Shown piece after piece: positions 1-5,774 of a stretch of 12,487 bases of DNA. The stretch lies in contig DYFG01000038.1 in assembly GCA_020725315.1 (NCBI GenBank), positions 1-12,487 of the forward strand, in the 5' to 3' direction. This DNA is from Nitrosotalea sp. (GTDB taxonomy: Archaea > Halobacteriota > Syntropharchaeia > Alkanophagales > Methanospirareceae). The first letter of the stretch is position 1. Every line of letters begins with the position of its first letter. A program made the position numbers and the translations under genes. The notes beneath the pieces are model-generated. The model saw only the letters and a list, made by a program, of their open reading frames with translations, made no database searches and had not been told where the DNA came from.

Positions 1-1
1 C

Positions 2-505
2 GCATACAAAAACGCACTGGTCGAGGTCTACGGCGTTGAAGAGCAGCCAGAATACAAGGGACGGGGAAGACCACCAAATCCAAAGAAAGTGCCACCGCCA
101 GACCTGAGATATGCGCAGGTCGTTAAGTATCGTGAGGGGGATGAGGTTGCAGAGGTCAAGAAGAGAGTTGTATTTGGGGACGAGGAAGAAGTGCTCAGTG
201 TGCTCAAATCGGATGGAAACAGCATTAACACGTCTTACATAGAGCGGAACAATCTCACCGTCAGAAATGGCGTGAGCAGACTGATCAGGGAGACAATCGA
301 CTTCTCGAAATGTTTAAACCCGCTGATAATGCATTTGTGCTTGTTCTTTGCATGGTTCAACCTCGTTAAACCACACGATGCACTAAAAATCGAAATTATG
401 GATGGTAGACGGCGTTGGAAACAAAGAACACCCGCAATGGCTGCTAACCTCACAGACCACATCTGGACATTAGAAGAGTTGTTCATGTTTAAACCACCCC
501 CGTAG
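2..505 (+). CDS. IS1-type transposase, C-terminal part (5' end outside window)
   Basis: The frame is open from base 2 to a TAG at 503-505, so about 167 C-terminal residues are visible and the N-terminus lies beyond the left edge. I recognise the C-terminal signature of IS1-type DDE transposases as they occur in archaea: a Gly/Pro/Arg-rich linker (GRGRPP), then INTSYIERNNLT followed by an RLIRET-FSK stretch, then an FFAWFNLVKPH segment, and finally QRTPAMAANLTDHIWTLEEL. The Glu of YIERNNLT aligns with the region where IS1 enzymes carry the last acidic catalytic residue; that assignment is from memory of the family. No internal stop is seen, so this part could belong to an intact element. I could not recognise the terminal inverted repeat downstream of the stop. 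The first ATG inside the window, at 89, is internal to the domain and is not a real start. Confidence 0.85.
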   Translation, partial: AYKNALVEVYGVEEQPEYKGRGRPPNPKKVPPPDLRYAQVVKYREGDEVAEVKKRVVFGDEEEVLSVLKSDGNSINTSYIERNNLTVRNGVSRLIRETIDFSKCLNPLIMHLCLFFAWFNLVKPHDALKIEIMDGRRRWKQRTPAMAANLTDHIWTLEELFMFKPPP

Positions 506-558
506 CAGGTGAATATCTGGAATATGCAGGGGTGCGATAGGTCTGTCTAGCGTAAGCC

Positions 559-572
559 ATCTTATTTTTCAA
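559..572 (+). terminator. possible T-rich terminator after the transposase
   Basis: A pyrimidine-rich run containing TTATTTTTC lies about 55 bases after the transposase stop. Archaeal transcription often ends at such T-runs without a hairpin. The assignment rests on composition only. Confidence 0.25.
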
Positions 573-614
573 TCTCTTTGCCAGAACATACGTGCATTTT
601 ATATTGTTCGAGTG

Positions 615-628
615 ACATTATAAAATTT
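615..628 (+). promoter_or_regulatory. TATA box upstream of purB
   Basis: ATTATAAAAT at 617-626 fits an archaeal TATA box. It would place the transcription start near 645-650, giving purB a leader of about 40-50 bases. A second AT-rich candidate (TTTATATT, about 598-605) lies just upstream. Confidence 0.45.
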
Positions 629-687
629 GTGCAGCATACTCTGTTACATCTTCTCTTCTGAGTCGATAAAAGGGGGACACGACCATT

Positions 688-2085
688 TTGTTTAAAAGTA
701 TGAAAATGAACGAAGAAATAGACTTCTCTGCATTCTCTCCTACTGATTACCGGTATGCGGTGGATGAATTGAGGGCTTATCTCTCAGAGGAATCGTACGT
801 GAGGTATAAAGCGAAGATAGAAACGGCTGTTGTACGTGTATTTGAGAAGCAGGGCATGATAAAGAAAGAATTGTGCGATGAGATAGTAGCCGCAACGTCA
901 AGCATAACAGCAGAAGAGGTGTATGAAGAGGAGAAGAGGACAAAGCATGACATCCGGGCGCTCGTTAATGTCATACGGAGTAAAGTAAGCGATGAGGCGA
1001 AACCATTCGTGCATCTTGGTGCAACGTCGTATGATGTAGTGGATACCGCCAATGCGCTCAGGTATAAAGATGCCGTGCTGAACGTCATTGTTCCTGATAT
1101 GCTCGAATTGGAGCGTACGTGGATAAAACTGGCACGGCGCGAGAAGGACACGTTGCAAATAGGGCGCACACACGGACAACATGCGGAGCCTGTTACCTTT
1201 GGGTTCGCACTTGCGTACTATGTAAACCGATGGGGTTCACAGATACTAAAGGTAAAAGAAGCAACTGAAAACCTTGTCGGTAAATTTTCAGGTGCGGTCG
1301 GTGCGTATAATGCGACCTCGTTACTCATTGATGAGCCCGAGGAATTTGAACGCGAGGTGCTTGCTCTGCTTGAGATCAAACCTGCGGCAATATCCACGCA
1401 GATCGTTCCCCCTGAACCAATGTCCGATTTCGTTCACGCTCTTATAAGCAGTTTCTCGGTCTTGGCCAATTTCTGTGATGATATGCGGCATCTCCAACGA
1501 AGTGAGATAGGCGAAGTGATGGAACGAGTAGAAGCTGAGCAAGTGGGGTCATCAACGATGCCGCACAAAAGGAACCCGATTGGTTTTGAAAGCGTGAAGA
1601 GCCTGTGGAAGAAGTTCATGCCGCATATCATAACGATGCACCTCGACCAGATCTCTGAACATCAACGAGACCTTACGAACTCCGCATCACAGCGGTATAC
1701 GCAGGAGGTATTGGTAGTCTTTGATTACTGTGTGCGAAGGCTGAAGAGCATTTCAGAGCGGTTAGAAGTGGATAGAGAACGAATGCGGGAGAATTTTGGG
1801 CGATCCAAGGATACCATTATCGCGGAACCATTATACATCCTGCTTTCTTACTACGGGCATCCTGATGCACACGAATACGTCAGAAGAAAGAGTTTGCAAG
1901 CGTATAAGGAGAATAAACCATTGAAGGAACTTGTCGAGCAGGATGATGAGATTTCACGGTATTTACAACAATTCACGAGCGAACAGATGGGGATAGTTTT
2001 CGATGCCGAGAAATATACCGGGATAGCAGCGGAGAAGACGGAGAAGGTTGCAACGTATTGGGAAGGGGTTCTTAAGGATTGGTAA
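688..2085 (+). CDS. purB: Adenylosuccinate lyase
   Basis: PurB catalyses two fumarate-releasing steps of purine synthesis: SAICAR to AICAR, and adenylosuccinate to AMP. It belongs to the cytosolic, homotetrameric fumarase/aspartase superfamily. Three conserved regions are present in order (numbered from the TTG start): GATSYDVVDTAN at about 111-122, RTHGQHAEP at 160-168 containing the catalytic-base region histidines, and the flexible signature loop GSSTMPHKRNP at 287-297. The length of 465 residues is normal for the family. The start is uncertain. TTG at 688 has an AGGGGG stretch (671-676) 11 bases upstream, while the in-frame ATGs at 700 and 706 are poorly spaced from it; all fall before the conserved core. 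The gene has its own TATA box and no partner genes from the purine pathway nearby. Function is near certain; only the first few residues are in doubt. Confidence 0.96.
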   Translation: MFKSMKMNEEIDFSAFSPTDYRYAVDELRAYLSEESYVRYKAKIETAVVRVFEKQGMIKKELCDEIVAATSSITAEEVYEEEKRTKHDIRALVNVIRSKVSDEAKPFVHLGATSYDVVDTANALRYKDAVLNVIVPDMLELERTWIKLARREKDTLQIGRTHGQHAEPVTFGFALAYYVNRWGSQILKVKEATENLVGKFSGAVGAYNATSLLIDEPEEFEREVLALLEIKPAAISTQIVPPEPMSDFVHALISSFSVLANFCDDMRHLQRSEIGEVMERVEAEQVGSSTMPHKRNPIGFESVKSLWKKFMPHIITMHLDQISEHQRDLTNSASQRYTQEVLVVFDYCVRRLKSISERLEVDRERMRENFGRSKDTIIAEPLYILLSYYGHPDAHEYVRRKSLQAYKENKPLKELVEQDDEISRYLQQFTSEQMGIVFDAEKYTGIAAEKTEKVATYWEGVLKDW

Positions 2086-2272
2086 AGGAGGAAAATAGTA
2101 GGGGCTGATTATTCTAATGCAGTTAATCCCGCTATATTTGAAGACCTCAATCTTTAAATCCATATAAAAATGATATAAATATATACGGATAGATTTATGG
2201 CGTTCCCCCAAGCTGGGCTAAAGGCAGACTCTTGTTCTCCTTCGATGGTAAATGACAAAGTGAAAAGATGAG
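2086..2272 (+). promoter_or_regulatory. AT-rich promoter region ahead of the CetZ/FtsZ-like relic
   Basis: This gene-free stretch begins with a perfect AGGAGG (2086-2091) directly after the purB stop, but no start codon follows at a usable distance. A dense TATA-like cluster at 2161-2185 (ATATAAAAATGATATAAATA) could drive transcription of the relic at 2273 with a leader of roughly 60-80 bases. A tRNA-Leu-like stretch lies at about 2199-2240. Confidence 0.4.
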
Positions 2273-2434
2273 ATGAAGATATTTGTTATTGGTTACGGAC
2301 AGGCCGGTGGGAGAATAGCGGATGTATTCGTAGAGTATGCTCAGAAAACAGGGATGAATTTCGTGGGCATCTTTCATCTGACTGGAACTTCTTGTCATAA
2401 GAAGGCTACAACATTCGCAAGGAAAGAAGAATGA
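2273..2434 (+). pseudogene. Truncated CetZ/FtsZ-like (tubulin superfamily) GTPase relic
   Basis: An ATG at 2273 opens a 53-codon frame ending at TGA 2432-2434. Its first residues, MKIFVIGYGQAGGRIADVF, followed by a Glu-Tyr and a NFVG motif, match the N-terminus of archaeal CetZ/FtsZ-like GTPases. In that family the first strand leads into the GQAGG nucleotide-binding T1 loop. After NFVG the similarity stops: the expected segment (typically containing NTAKADL) is replaced by an unrelated 17-residue tail, and the GGGTGSG tubulin signature is absent everywhere downstream. Less than a tenth of a normal gene of about 350-400 codons remains. An AT-rich promoter cluster precedes it. Its last 29 bases overlap the opposite-strand DUF131 gene. 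I call it a relic left by deletion or rearrangement. A functional micropeptide cannot be excluded. Confidence 0.6.
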
Positions 2435-2669
2435 GAAGAGCTGCGATTACCATCAACACTATGGCTAAAATCATCACTAGTTTCAAAGCGCCGATGTCCG
2501 TGCCAAATAGTATGGGTATCGGACCGATCATAACGACACCGCCGCCTCTCACTTCTTGCTTTTCCATGCCTCCCATCTTCCAGGCTTGGTAAGCCATGCT
2601 GAATATCCCTGCGATGATGACCAGAATTCCTATAACCACAAGCAAGAACCCAACCGTAATCAGTTTCAT
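2406..2669 (-). CDS. DUF131 / TIGR00304 family archaeal membrane protein
   Basis: This is an 87-residue protein of unknown function from a family (TIGR00304, DUF131) found in archaea. Two hydrophobic helices, at about residues 5-27 and 61-83, flank a short loop with the family hallmark GGGVVMIGPIPILFGTD at 42-58, so it should be an integral membrane protein with a small glycine/proline-rich re-entrant or loop segment. The ATG at 2669 is preceded by no Shine-Dalgarno sequence, but a TATA-like TTTATATC on the plus strand (2691-2698; GATATAAA on the coding strand) is centred about 26 bases upstream. A leaderless transcript is therefore likely. Its 3' end overlaps the truncated CetZ/FtsZ-like relic on the other strand. 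Confidence 0.8.
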   Translation of the reverse strand: MKLITVGFLLVVIGILVIIAGIFSMAYQAWKMGGMEKQEVRGGGVVMIGPIPILFGTDIGALKLVMILAIVLMVIAALLILLSLRML

Positions 2670-2689
2670 CGACTTTTATGAGCTTTCTT

Positions 2690-2703
2690 TTTTATATCTT
2701 TTG
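2690..2703 (-). promoter_or_regulatory. TATA box for the DUF131 gene (leaderless geometry)
   Basis: On the minus strand the sequence reads AAAGATATAAAAAA, centred about 26 bases before the ATG at 2669. That spacing places transcription initiation at or next to the start codon. Confidence 0.5.
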
Positions 2704-2811
2704 TCATCATGTTATTAAATTTTTGGGTATGTATTGTGATGAGTATCATGCAGGTCACCACTAGAGCCTAAATTGAGCAATTATGGAAAAAGAGCAAAGA
2801 TTTTAACGAGA

Positions 2812-2823
2812 AGAGTATAAACA
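2812..2823 (+). promoter_or_regulatory. TATA box for the SIS-domain gene
   Basis: GTATAAAC at 2815-2822 sits about 35 bases before the GTG start at 2853, predicting a leader of roughly 8-10 bases. Confidence 0.4.
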
Positions 2824-2852
2824 AATCTTATTCGTGAGAAGAAGTTGGGAGT

Positions 2853-3338
2853 GTGTATGATCAATACGTTTATTCCACGGTTTACCAGCGCCTGGTAGAG
2901 AAAATGAGCACTCGAGGCCATGCCACTGTTGGCGGAAGGGGTCCGGCAAAAAATGTGGCTGAGATGACGGTGATCCGATTGCAACATGTGAAGAGAGCTC
3001 TGGGCGATCAAGCCTATTTATCAGGAGAATTAGCACCAAAGCCACGTCTCGGAGATACTCTCTTATTAGTCTCCTGGAGTGGTGAAAATAAGCCTCTTCT
3101 CGCGTGGCATAAAGAATATGACACAGCGGGTGCTAACATCTTTTCGATTGTGGGGAATCAATCACCCCTCTCCGAATCAACCGGGAGCATCATCATTAAA
3201 AGTCCCGCCAGCCAGTTTTATCTCCACGCAGCCTTCCTGCTCAGTCCCCTGCCCCTGTTGCTGGTCAAGAATTTGAAAGAGCATGGCTTTGGACTTCCTC
3301 CTGAGATTATGGCGTGGTACCACAGCTCAACTGATTAA
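2853..3338 (+). CDS. SIS-domain protein, sugar-phosphate isomerase-like
   Basis: The 161-residue product resembles the single SIS (sugar isomerase) domain of 6-phospho-3-hexuloisomerase-type proteins, which bind and isomerise phosphosugars. In order it shows GGRGPAKNVAEM at about 27-38 (the GxGxS-like first loop of the fold), an LSGE segment, GDTLLLVSWSGENKPLL where the family usually has the phosphate-binding SGSGET loop, and a second strand with IVGNQSPL resembling the SIS pattern of Gly, Asn, Ser-Pro-Leu. The C-terminus is a hydrophobic helix followed by LPPEIMAWYH. It is shorter than typical hexuloisomerases (about 180-200 residues) at the N-terminus. The GTG start at 2853 is the first usable codon after an in-frame TGA and fits the TATA box upstream. 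The gene stops 5 bases from the convergent FAD dehydrogenase. The substrate is unknown, and a regulatory sugar-binding role is possible. Confidence 0.65.
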   Translation: MYDQYVYSTVYQRLVEKMSTRGHATVGGRGPAKNVAEMTVIRLQHVKRALGDQAYLSGELAPKPRLGDTLLLVSWSGENKPLLAWHKEYDTAGANIFSIVGNQSPLSESTGSIIIKSPASQFYLHAAFLLSPLPLLLVKNLKEHGFGLPPEIMAWYHSSTD

Positions 3339-3343
3339 GTCAC

Positions 3344-4783
3344 TCACTCGCAGGTCTTCATCACACCTCTTGCCGCGAGTATGCCGGTAGCTGCTGCATT
3401 AACAATATCACGCGATAAGCCTGCACCGTCTCCCGCGGCAAAAAGATTCTTCACCGTGGTCTCCATATTCCTATCCACTGTCATCCGCATTGCATAGAAC
3501 TTTATCTCCGGTGCGTAGAGCAAGGTTGAATCCGAAGCAACACCGGGTATAATCTCGTTCAGTTTCTCCAAGCCTTCGATGATGTCCATCGTGATTCGGT
3601 GGGGCAATGCCATGGAGATATCACCTGGAGTAACATCTGTTAGCGTATTTCTCACTAAATTCCGCTCTATTCTCTCCCATGTCGACCTTCTCCCCCGTCT
3701 CAGGTCGCCCATTCGCTGTATTATCGGCTTCCCTCCACCTATCGTGGTCGCTAACTTGGCTATTGAGCGTCCATATTTCGTGGTGTTTTCCACCGGTTTT
3801 GTGAGCTCGATTCTCACAATGAATGCGAAATTAGTGTTCTCTGACTTTTTGCTCTTCAATGAATGCCCATTGACACCTATAAAATCATCATAGTCCTCCT
3901 TAACAACAAATCCGCGCTCATTGGTACAAAAGGTCCTTGCAAAATCGTCATAGCGCTTTGTTCGGATATGAAACTTCGGGTCACGGTTTATCCTGGTCAC
4001 CGGATTCATGGTTATTGCTGGCACCTCTACCCGTACCCCAACGTCTATACCCGCATATTCTGCTTCAATCCCATGCTTTTTTATCATCTCACCGACCCAT
4101 GCTGCTCCTACTCTCCCGGGCGCTACGAGGGTACATCCACTCCTTATCGTATCACCCTTCTCCGTTATCACGCCTCTGCATACCTTTGTTCCTGTTGTTC
4201 CTTTCCTCTCCTCGTTTCCCTCTTCTACAAGAAGGTCAACAACAGCCGTATTAAGCATAAATTCGATGCCATGCTCGACCAAATCCGTTTTAAACGATTT
4301 TATCACATCTTTCGTTTTATCTGACCCTATATGTCTCTGATTTATTTCTATAAAACTGGCACCTACTGACGCTGCTCGCCTCTTCAGCTCCTCTATATCC
4401 TCCTCAGTACCTTTATACAGCTCGTCCGGCATGCCATACCCGAGAAACACACTGTCCACTTCCGTCACGAGCTGCCATGCTGTTTCATGGTCGCAAAATT
4501 TCGCAAGGTCACCACCTATATCAGGTCTGAGATTTAACGTGCCATCGGACCATGTCCCAGCACCGCCCACGCCACTCATTATATTACAGTCCTTGCAATG
4601 ATTACAGTTACCAACTTCCTCTACAAAGCACCGCCGCTCCTCTACGTCCTTGCCCTTCTCTATCACCAAAACCCTTTTCCGCTGACCCTCACGCTCTAAC
4701 CATTCTTTCTTGAATTCATCTGCAGCAAATAAGCCCGCAGGTCCAGCTCCCACTATAATTACATCATAATAATCCTGTTTCAT
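3344..4783 (-). CDS. FAD-dependent dehydrogenase, COG2509 type
   Basis: This 479-residue flavoprotein begins with a classic FAD-binding Rossmann motif, GAGPAG at 12-17, with the ribose-binding acidic residue E42 at the end of the second strand. A cysteine cluster C60-x2-C63-x2-C66 is followed by GVGGAGTWSDG at 71-81, and the C-terminal FAD motif LFAAGDGAG is at about 447-455. This arrangement matches the uncharacterised FAD-dependent dehydrogenases of COG2509; the electron donor and substrate are not known. The three cysteines could bind a metal or Fe-S centre, but that is inference. The ATG lies only 11 bases after the tRNA-Lys 3' end on the same strand and has no Shine-Dalgarno sequence, so the mRNA is probably cut from a tRNA-containing precursor. 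No signal peptide or membrane segment is seen. It is convergent with the SIS gene, with a 5-base gap. Confidence 0.85.
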   Translation of the reverse strand: MKQDYYDVIIVGAGPAGLFAADEFKKEWLEREGQRKRVLVIEKGKDVEERRCFVEEVGNCNHCKDCNIMSGVGGAGTWSDGTLNLRPDIGGDLAKFCDHETAWQLVTEVDSVFLGYGMPDELYKGTEEDIEELKRRAASVGASFIEINQRHIGSDKTKDVIKSFKTDLVEHGIEFMLNTAVVDLLVEEGNEERKGTTGTKVCRGVITEKGDTIRSGCTLVAPGRVGAAWVGEMIKKHGIEAEYAGIDVGVRVEVPAITMNPVTRINRDPKFHIRTKRYDDFARTFCTNERGFVVKEDYDDFIGVNGHSLKSKKSENTNFAFIVRIELTKPVENTTKYGRSIAKLATTIGGGKPIIQRMGDLRRGRRSTWERIERNLVRNTLTDVTPGDISMALPHRITMDIIEGLEKLNEIIPGVASDSTLLYAPEIKFYAMRMTVDRNMETTVKNLFAAGDGAGLSRDIVNAAATGILAARGVMKTCE

Positions 4784-4794
4784 AGTTCAATCAA

Positions 4795-4868
4795 CGAGCC
4801 GGGAGGGATTTGAACCCTCGGCGGGCAGGTTAAGAGCCTGCTGCTCTGCCGTTCTGAGCTACCGGCCC
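4795..4868 (-). tRNA. tRNA-Lys(CTT)
   Basis: A complete 74-base cloverleaf can be folded by eye. The acceptor stem GGGCCGG pairs with CCGGCTC (one G-T pair), with G73 as discriminator. The D arm is GCTC/GAGC, the anticodon stem is GCAGG/CCTGC with loop CTCTTAA (anticodon CTT), and the T arm is GAGGG-TTCAAAT-CCCTC. CCA is not encoded. There is no intron. TATA-like sequences lie on the minus strand at about 4904-4914, ahead of the 5' end. Confidence 0.95.
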
Positions 4869-4902
4869 TGCTTTAAGTTATCCATACAGTTATTAAAATG
4901 TA

Positions 4903-4915
4903 GTGCATATATTTT
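4903..4915 (-). promoter_or_regulatory. Probable promoter of tRNA-Lys and the FAD dehydrogenase
   Basis: The minus strand reads AAAATATATGCAC about 40 bases before the tRNA 5' end, which allows a short 5' leader. It is the only promoter-like sequence seen for the downstream FAD dehydrogenase as well. Confidence 0.35.
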
Positions 4916-4950
4916 GTTATGCATCTTCGGAGGCCGTGGAAAAAATCGGA

Positions 4951-4978
4951 GTGATATACGAAGTATTTCAGATATCAC
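4951..4978 (+). promoter_or_regulatory. Inverted repeat over the promoter of the 5020 gene
   Basis: GTGATAT (4951-4957) and ATATCAC (4972-4978) form a perfect 7-base inverted repeat with a 14-base spacer. The left arm contains a TATA-like GATATAC that would start transcription near 4980, so the repeat would overlap the core promoter. It could be an operator; this is inference. Confidence 0.3.
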
Positions 4979-5019
4979 AGAAGTTATATGAAATTGCCCT
5001 TAACTTGGAGGTGTAAAAC

Positions 5020-5469
5020 ATGCCTAGCTGGGAGATTCATAATAAATGGGCAGGGAAGATAGGAATACCAAAAGAAATTTCAAATTTTGTAAATCGCTTA
5101 ATCGACTTTCCTGAAGAGATCCGGGAGTTTATGGAGTTTTGTAACAGAGAAGACGAAAAACCACGCACAGGTAGACGAAAATGTGTTGTTACCTTACCTT
5201 CTAGGGTAATAGTAGGAAAGCATGATTTTGGGAGAAGAAGGAAAACTGCTATGTATTTTCAGTTGAGATTCTTGCATCAAAAGGGGAGTGAAAATGTAAA
5301 AGTATGGTATTTGCACCATATTTTGGATTATATAAAAAGTGCACCTATATTGAGTATCGAGGAAATACTAAAAAGGATTGAAAACAAAACAGAATCTTGT
5401 CAAGAGTTGGAGATTGTCAAAAATTTTGTAATGAGTAACTCGTTAGAAATAAATGAGGATTTGAGATAA
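5020..5469 (+). CDS. Hypothetical AT-rich protein, possible divergent HD-type hydrolase
   Basis: I do not firmly recognise this 149-residue soluble protein. It starts at an ATG with a strong Shine-Dalgarno GGAGGTG (5007-5013) 6 bases upstream, so it is very likely translated. Histidines and aspartates are arranged as H7 (EIHNKWA), H68-D69 (GKHDFGRR) and H99-H100-x2-D103 (YLHHILDYI). This recalls the H...HD...D pattern of HD-domain metal-dependent phosphohydrolases but is not enough to assign the fold. Base composition is unusual: 61 G+C in 180 bases sampled (34%), against 31 in 60 for a sample of the adjacent EndoQ gene. This suggests recent acquisition. The gene sits between tRNA-Lys and EndoQ with an inverted repeat over its promoter. 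No membrane segments or signal peptide are seen. No toxin, nuclease or transposase signature is evident. Confidence 0.75.
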   Translation: MPSWEIHNKWAGKIGIPKEISNFVNRLIDFPEEIREFMEFCNREDEKPRTGRRKCVVTLPSRVIVGKHDFGRRRKTAMYFQLRFLHQKGSENVKVWYLHHILDYIKSAPILSIEEILKRIENKTESCQELEIVKNFVMSNSLEINEDLR

Positions 5470-5774
5470 TGTTTTCAAGGCTGAGGGCAACTCTCCGCTC
5501 GCTATCGCTCGCTTCGGTACCAATGCACTCGGACAATAGCGGGTATATGACTATGCCTCGCCCAAATTCCTCTTTTGGGAACTTCAGATACGCTCAGCCC
5601 GTTATATATAACATCACCAATTCATTCATGCCGTTGTACGGAACTTCACCCCACCGCCTTCAGAACGATAAAATAATCAAAAATCAAGTAATGAGAGTTG
5701 CCTCCTCTGTCCCCTTCCTTTCTCTTCCTTTACTACCACGTCTTCTTGTGCTTCTTCAATCGTTTTTGGTTTGA
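5469..5774 (+). CDS. Doubtful ORF coupled by TAATG to the 5020 gene
   Basis: An ATG overlaps the stop of the preceding gene (TAATG, 5467-5471), the usual geometry for translational coupling, and opens 101 codons. Against it, the product is rich in Ser, Pro, Leu and Arg, has no motif I know, and its last 98 bases are antisense to the 3' end of EndoQ, whose reading frame clearly constrains that DNA. Its early part includes the direct repeat CGCTCGCT at 5496-5503 and 5506-5513. I think it is more likely chance openness across a 207-base gap than a gene. Confidence 0.15.
   Translation: MFSRLRATLRSLSLASVPMHSDNSGYMTMPRPNSSFGNFRYAQPVIYNITNSFMPLYGTSPHRLQNDKIIKNQVMRVASSVPFLSLPLLPRLLVLLQSFLV
5665..5687 (-). 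terminator. T-rich terminator at the EndoQ 3' end
   Basis: On the minus strand, two T-runs (TTGATTTTTGATT and ATTTTATC) span and follow the EndoQ stop codon. This is the type of U-rich stretch at which archaeal RNA polymerase terminates. No hairpin is apparent. Confidence 0.35.

Noticed and set aside
777..1182. Overlapping minus-strand open frames within purB
   Set aside because: They are antisense to conserved PurB motifs and have no promoter or ribosome-binding site.
2086..2167. Strong Shine-Dalgarno AGGAGG directly after the purB stop, suggesting a downstream gene
   Set aside because: The first ATG is at 2117, 25 bases away, and encodes only 16 codons; no GTG or TTG lies at a usable distance. 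Not supported as a gene.
2733..2768. GTGATGA resembling box C of a C/D guide RNA
   Set aside because: No box D (CTGA) or C'/D' pair follows at the right distance, so the guide RNA is unsupported.
3863..4340. Three long plus-strand open frames inside the FAD dehydrogenase region
   Set aside because: They are antisense to a well-conserved flavoprotein and rich in Ser, Pro, Leu and Arg, as expected for shadows.
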